IMG/VR virus record: IMGVR_UViG_3300042890_001989
Coordinates: 1-28,490 of that record
Length of the DNA stretch: 28,490 bases
Direction: 5' to 3' (one strand)
Source: a virus
Shown here in pieces: positions 25,933 to 28,490 of the stretch; position 1 is the stretch's first letter, and each line of letters opens with the position of its first letter. Both the position numbers and the translations under genes were made by a program. Below the pieces are notes generated by a model. That model ran no database searches, was not told where the DNA came from, and saw only the letters and a program-made list of their open reading frames with translations.

Positions 25933-25964
25933 CAAATATAGTAAAAAGTTTTGGTTGGTTCAAA
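25933..25964 (-). promoter_or_regulatory. Bacteroidota-type promoter for the 25928-25384 operon
   Basis: On the minus strand TTTG (25961-25964), a 20-nt spacer and TATATTTG (25933-25940), then 4 nt (TGGT) to the ATG. Matches TAnnTTTG fully and fixes the start of the first gene. Confidence 0.75.
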
Positions 25965-25995
25965 TTTGAAAACATTTTTTTTTCGTGAATTTTTC

Positions 25996-26027
25996 AAAAA
26001 AAAAGTGGGAGACCATCAACTCCCACT
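25996..26027 (-). terminator. Strong intrinsic terminator for the 26074-26415 gene
   Basis: On the minus strand AGTGGGAG (26027-26020) pairs perfectly with CTCCCACT (26011-26004) around loop TTGATGGT and is followed by nine Ts (A9 at 25996-26004 on the plus strand). Textbook intrinsic terminator. Confidence 0.9.
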
Positions 26028-26065
26028 CTGTGTTATGAAACGAGGGACACCACTCCCTTGATGGT
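26012..26065 (-). other. Inverted repeat linking terminator loop to upstream RNA
   Basis: The terminator loop (ACCATCAA on the plus strand, 26012-26019) has an exact 8-base reverse complement at 26058-26065 (TTGATGGT). Between them CGAGGGA/TCCCTTG (26041-26047/26054-26060) can form another small hairpin. The upstream RNA could pair with the terminator loop. Confidence 0.5.
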
Positions 26066-26073
26066 TTTAAGGT

Positions 26074-26415
26074 CTATCTTGGTTTGACAAAGTGTTTTGC
26101 GAACACGATTTGAAATTCTCTTGGAAGACATCCAGTCATTCCCATCATCTCTGATTGTGAGAATTTGTATTCTTTGAAATATGAAATCAAATAAAACAAT
26201 GGTGAAATGTCATTGAAGGCTTTGGTCATTTCCCAACTTGTTTGAAATTGTTTTTGGTTTTGTTTCAATTCACGAACCAATTGTGGTGAACATGCTTCTT
26301 CAACAGAATCAATTTTTGACATGAATTCATTGACAACACGAGTTGAGTTGTTGAACAATTTGTTTTCCTTGATGAGTTGAGCATCTGATTTGAATTTGAA
26401 TGTCTGTGTTTTCAT
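26074..26415 (-). CDS. Hypothetical 113-residue protein
   Basis: 113 residues, helical, with basic ends (MKTQTFKFKSDAQLIKENKL start, FAKHFVKPR end). It has an aromatic patch (SPLFYLISYFKEYKFSQSEM at about 71-90). No domain recognised. The start at 26415 is fixed by the promoter that ends 4 nt upstream, and the gene has its own strong terminator, so it is a single-gene transcript. Its promoter is nearly identical to that of the GNAT-like gene next to it, suggesting the same timing of expression. Confidence 0.75.
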   Translation of the reverse strand: MKTQTFKFKSDAQLIKENKLFNNSTRVVNEFMSKIDSVEEACSPQLVRELKQNQKQFQTSWEMTKAFNDISPLFYLISYFKEYKFSQSEMMGMTGCLPREFQIVFAKHFVKPR

Positions 26416-26419
26416 AGTA

Positions 26420-26450
26420 CAAAGTTAAGGTTTAGTTTTTTAATTACAAA
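26420..26450 (-). promoter_or_regulatory. Bacteroidota-type promoter, repeated copy A
   Basis: On the minus strand TTTG (26447-26450), a 19-nt spacer, TAACTTTG (26420-26427), then TACT and ATG. It lies in a 40-bp block (26420-26459) that recurs at 27030-27069 with one mismatch and that also covers the stop codon of the upstream gene. Confidence 0.8.
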
Positions 26451-26452
26451 AT

Positions 26453-27025
26453 TTATTTTGGAAGATATCTGTAAATGATTTTTCTTTCTTTCACAAATCC
26501 AAAACTTGAATAGAATTGTCTGATTCTCAACAATTCAGTTTGAGTTCCTTTGATGTCAGTTGGGACACAAGCAATTTGATTTTTGAATTCATCCATCACA
26601 TCCAAAATGATGTTCATCAAAAATGTTCCAAAACCTTTTTCTTTGTTCTTCACTTCAATGTGATGAAGCCAAAGTGCTGTGGGTGTGATGAGAAATTTCA
26701 AATCAAAATCATCGTGAATCAATCCCAAACCAACTCCTTGAACTGAATAACGAATCAATTTTGAATTCATTGGGATGAATTCACGAACATAACCATCACA
26801 TGTTTGAATTCCATAATTGAAAATTCTTGGTTTCAATCCATGCTCTTTCAAAATGTTTGAAATTGAACTGATTGATTGGAAATCTTTCAAAAGACTTTTT
26901 TGATTTCTTTTGAACATTTTTTCCAAAACTTTCAACTCATCATATTCTGGAATGATGATGTAAGGAAGTTCAACCTTTCCATTTTTCACCAACTCTTCTG
27001 TCATTTGTTCAAGTGTCTTTTCCAT
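26453..27025 (-). CDS. GNAT-like N-acetyltransferase domain protein
   Basis: 190 residues. The C-terminal half fits the GNAT fold: LHHIEVKNKEKGFGTFLMNI (120-139) resembles motif A with its acetyl-CoA pyrophosphate loop (here K-x-x-GFGTF in place of R-x-x-GxGxG/A), followed by a helix. FYSSFGFVKERKIIYRY (171-187) is the usual closing FYxxxGF strand. The N-terminal half (1-90) is Lys/Glu-rich and not recognised. Such phage enzymes may acetylate a host protein, small molecule or toxin; the substrate is unknown. It has its own promoter (27030-27060); its stop lies inside the next gene's promoter repeat. Confidence 0.6.
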   Translation of the reverse strand: MEKTLEQMTEELVKNGKVELPYIIIPEYDELKVLEKMFKRNQKSLLKDFQSISSISNILKEHGLKPRIFNYGIQTCDGYVREFIPMNSKLIRYSVQGVGLGLIHDDFDLKFLITPTALWLHHIEVKNKEKGFGTFLMNIILDVMDEFKNQIACVPTDIKGTQTELLRIRQFYSSFGFVKERKIIYRYLPK

Positions 27026-27029
27026 ATTT

Positions 27030-27060
27030 CAAAGTTAAGGTTTAGTTTTCTAATTACAAA
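27030..27060 (-). promoter_or_regulatory. Bacteroidota-type promoter, repeated copy B
   Basis: On the minus strand TTTG (27057-27060), a 19-nt spacer, TAACTTTG (27030-27037), then AAAT and ATG. One base differs from copy A over 40 bp, far more alike than the function of the two boxes requires. Confidence 0.8.
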
Positions 27061-27068
27061 ATTTATTT

Positions 27069-27329
27069 TTAGTTCAAGTCAAATGGATTGTGAAAGTAAA
27101 GCACATCACCTTTTGGTTTCTCACCCATGAAACACAACCAATGAAGGATTGATGCAACCATGACATCAATTTGTTTTCCTGCTTTGATGCAATCCTGAAT
27201 GTGTTCCAATCTGATTTCAGGTGGAACATCCATTCCTTCACGAGAACTGTCCCACAACTGTTTGAATGGGATTTTGATTTGAAGCAAACCCAATGCTGGG
27301 TCAGTGTAGTAAATGGTTTTGTCTTTCAT
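27069..27329 (-). CDS. Hypothetical 86-residue protein
   Basis: 86 residues from the ATG at 27329 (MKDKTIYYTDPALGLLQIKI), with PPEIRLEHIQDCIKAGKQID (about 41-60) and a tail VLYFHNPFDLN. An upstream ATG at 27356 would add 9 residues, but the promoter lies over that segment and ends 4 nt before the inner ATG, so the inner start is preferred. Family not recognised. It sits between the GNAT-like gene and the zinc-finger pair. Confidence 0.7.
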   Translation of the reverse strand: MKDKTIYYTDPALGLLQIKIPFKQLWDSSREGMDVPPEIRLEHIQDCIKAGKQIDVMVASILHWLCFMGEKPKGDVLYFHNPFDLN

Positions 27330-27333
27330 ACCA

Positions 27334-27365
27334 CGAAGGTACAAATAAGATTTCACTTAACCAAA
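27334..27365 (-). promoter_or_regulatory. Bacteroidota-type promoter for the 27069-27329 gene
   Basis: On the minus strand TTTG (27362-27365), a 20-nt spacer, TACCTTCG (27334-27341; one mismatch to TAnnTTTG), then TGGT and ATG. It overlaps the 3' end of the upstream gene. Confidence 0.65.
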
Positions 27366-27664
27366 TTATGTTTGATTAAAAATTGTTCGTGGATTGTATA
27401 TTCACTGTCATAGTTGTATCCAATGTTCTCAAGAAGTATCTTTGATTGTTCAGAATCAAAATCCTTTCTGTGTTTGGCTGATTGAACATACATCTCACGT
27501 TGGTCCTCAGACATGGCTACGGCACATTTAATGCACCACATTTTGAAGTTACCGTTCTTATCAAGTTCAAACTCAACGGCTGGTATGTATTCTTTTTCTT
27601 TTGAACACCATACCATCTCTTCATCATCTAAATAAATTACTTTGTTAATCTTTTTGTATGCCAT
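27353..27664 (-). CDS. Degenerate zinc-finger protein, paralogue of its neighbour
   Basis: 103 residues. Cys20, Cys44 and Cys47 (WC...WCIKC) line up with the CCCH finger of the protein encoded upstream, but the second ligand of the first pair is Glu23 in place of Cys. The C-terminal part also aligns (LLENIGYNYDS...HEQFLIKHNL against LLETLGYKFGI...WKQFNTRHNL). The pair is a tandem duplication. It has no promoter of its own and overlaps the upstream gene by 20 nt, so both are made from one mRNA. DNA or RNA binding is likely for a small finger protein, but the target is unknown. Confidence 0.65.
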   Translation of the reverse strand: MAYKKINKVIYLDDEEMVWCSKEKEYIPAVEFELDKNGNFKMWCIKCAVAMSEDQREMYVQSAKHRKDFDSEQSKILLENIGYNYDSEYTIHEQFLIKHNLVK

Positions 27665-27992
27665 CTAAATTATGTCTTGTATTAAATTGTTTCCATATGG
27701 GTGGAGTATCTATACCAAATTTGTATCCGAGTGTCTCTAATAGTCTCTGAGCCCCTTCAAAGTCCTCATCTGATAGTGGGTCCAACTTCATGTAATCCAT
27801 TGTACCGTCATCCTCCTTATCTTTCTTGGTGTAATGTATTCTACACTTTGTATCAATCTTAAATGGTCCTGTCTTAGATTTGTAGAATTGGTCCTCATTC
27901 AAATAGTCCCCACATATTCTACAGAAATAAACCCAACCTGTCTCTGTTAACATTCTTCTTTTGAGATATGACTCAATTTGTTGTTTACCCAT
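27645..27992 (-). CDS. CCCH-type zinc-finger protein
   Basis: 115 residues. Cys24-x2-Cys27 and Cys50-x2-His53 (FCRICGDY...TKCRIHYTKK) make a plausible four-ligand zinc site, followed by an acidic helical region (about 58-90) and a C-terminal block shared with the downstream paralogue. Small zinc-ribbon proteins of this look in phages are sometimes nucleases or transcription factors; no HNH catalytic pair is visible here. It starts the minus-strand block, 6 nt from a TATATTTAT box rather than a TTTG/TAnnTTTG promoter, so its control may differ from the genes beyond it. Confidence 0.65.
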   Translation of the reverse strand: MGKQQIESYLKRRMLTETGWVYFCRICGDYLNEDQFYKSKTGPFKIDTKCRIHYTKKDKEDDGTMDYMKLDPLSDEDFEGAQRLLETLGYKFGIDTPPIWKQFNTRHNLDGIQKD

Positions 27993-27997
27993 ATTTG

Positions 27998-28006
27998 ATA
28001 AATATA
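27998..28006 (-). promoter_or_regulatory. Candidate TATATTTAT promoter of the zinc-finger operon
   Basis: TATATTTAT on the minus strand, 5 nt before the ATG at 27992. Same box as at 860 and 20430 on the plus strand; no TTTG at -33. The spacing differs by one base from the others. Confidence 0.4.
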
Positions 28007-28341
28007 TTCTAAAAAAAATTAAGACATGCTTTACTGAATGAAATTTAATTACTATAATTTGTTTGTTATGTCTGAAATGATATAACTCACTTGTCTATAA
28101 TTCAGGGACTTATAAAAGACAACATCAAAGATTCAAGATGTAAAGGTGGTAAGGTCTTATTCTTATAACTAATGTTAAATTGGTTATGGGGGTAAGGGGG
28201 ACTTATCACTTTCATAAATCTTCAAGGGATATTACCAGTACTCTAATAACCAGCACTAGCAAACAAAATAACTAGTATTTACTAATAACCAAGATATTAC
28301 TATACTTATACTACTTCTAATGTACCCACAATAGAAACAAT
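28007..28341 (+). other. Non-coding divergent region with repeats and a hairpin
   Basis: No credible coding frame. Visible structure: GGGACTTAT twice (28105-28113, 28198-28206); GATATTAC twice (28228-28235, 28293-28300); CTAATAACCA twice (28243-28252, 28282-28291); a 9-bp hairpin ATAACTAAT/ATTGGTTAT (28165-28173/28079+100 i.e. 28179-28187) with loop GTTAA, extendable by G-U pairs; two imperfect dyads TAAG-N2-CTTA and TAAG-N5-CTTA near 28150 and 28193; and a G-rich stretch (28188-28200). Candidate uses are a regulatory leader or RNA, operator sites, or a replication origin; none is proven. Confidence 0.45.
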
Positions 28342-28376
28342 AACCCTAACTAAGTCCCAACTTGTTAGGGTTTTTT
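28342..28376 (+). terminator. Strong intrinsic terminator
   Basis: AACCCTAAC (28342-28350) pairs perfectly with GTTAGGGTT (28364-28372), with an inner AAGT/ACTT stem across a one-base bulge, followed by T6 and more Ts. It acts on the plus strand and lies just before the next plus-strand gene, as the terminator at 811 does before 873. Confidence 0.85.
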
Positions 28377-28402
28377 GTTTTTACAATGTCAGTTTTATTT
28401 CT

Positions 28403-28411
28403 TATATTTTA
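28403..28411 (+). promoter_or_regulatory. Possible promoter box for the 28415 gene
   Basis: TATATTTTA, one or two bases from TATATTTAT, ends 3 nt before the ATG and follows a terminator, the same arrangement as at 860 and 20430. Weak on its own. Confidence 0.3.
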
Positions 28412-28414
28412 ACT

Positions 28415-28490
28415 ATGACAAAGAAGTTCGGAAGAGTATACAAAACAAAAACTTATGACAACATTCAACTTGAAGTTGGGATAATAAATA
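28415..28490 (+). CDS. Start of a hypothetical protein, cut by the window end
   Basis: An ATG opens a frame with no stop to the end of the window: 25 residues starting MTKKFGRVYKTKTYDNIQLE. It is basic. The terminator and promoter-like box just upstream support it as the first gene of a new plus-strand transcript. Too short to identify. Confidence 0.55.
   Translation, partial: MTKKFGRVYKTKTYDNIQLEVGIIN

Noticed and set aside
1-28490. tRNA genes, integrase, lysis genes, insertion sequences or contractile sheath
   Set aside because: I looked for cloverleaf-like arms, recombinase motifs, holin or endolysin signatures and sheath-like proteins and saw none in this window.

Overview
The window looks like the virion-structure region of a tailed phage that infects a Bacteroidota (probably flavobacterial) host. 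The DNA is AT-rich, Shine-Dalgarno sites are weak, and the host-type promoter TTTG-N19/20-TAnnTTTG recurs. Several structural proteins also resemble ones known mainly from Flavobacteriia phages. A tape-measure protein of about 1,090 residues and the absence of any sheath gene suggest a long non-contractile tail (siphovirus).

Layout. Positions 1-685 hold two minus-strand accessory genes, each with its own host-type promoter. Positions 686-872 are a divergent control region with a plus-strand terminator and a candidate ~95-nt small RNA. Positions 873-20375 form a long plus-strand late operon: two small proteins, small and large terminase, a probable tail-assembly chaperone with a -1 frameshift, two tandem copies of a tail-completion-like protein (one carrying an 840-residue Pro/Thr-linked, lectin-like extension), an HK97-gp10-like protein, three tail proteins, the tape measure, a multidomain prohead protease with HAD-like and MuF-like parts, a scaffold-like protein, the major capsid protein and another virion protein. 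After a terminator, a second late operon (20443-25343) carries two paralogous Pro/Thr-linked lectin-like proteins, two small proteins between them, a structural protein, the portal and a head-tail adaptor. Positions 25384-27992 are a minus-strand block of small genes, including a GNAT-like protein and two zinc-finger paralogues. A 420-base divergent region rich in repeats follows, and then a plus-strand gene cut by the window end.

Working together: terminase, portal and adaptor package DNA into a capsid built from scaffold, protease and capsid protein; the 3-15.6 kb region builds the tail. Four virion proteins carry Thr/Pro tracts joining an anchoring domain to exposed lectin-like or cysteine-rich modules, which suggests surface display for binding glycans or cells. 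The gene order is unusual: portal and adaptor lie about 20 kb after the terminase, behind the tail and capsid genes.

Most notable: (1) six minus-strand promoters end exactly 4 nt before an ATG, implying leaderless mRNAs, while a second motif, TATATTTAT, sits 4-5 nt before starts that follow terminators; (2) a candidate phage small RNA at 743-836; (3) a -1 frameshift at a T9 run; (4) a protease/HAD/MuF-like fusion; (5) a recurring four-cysteine module; (6) a 48-bp tandem repeat in a fibre gene. All functional names rest on reading motifs by eye, without database searches.
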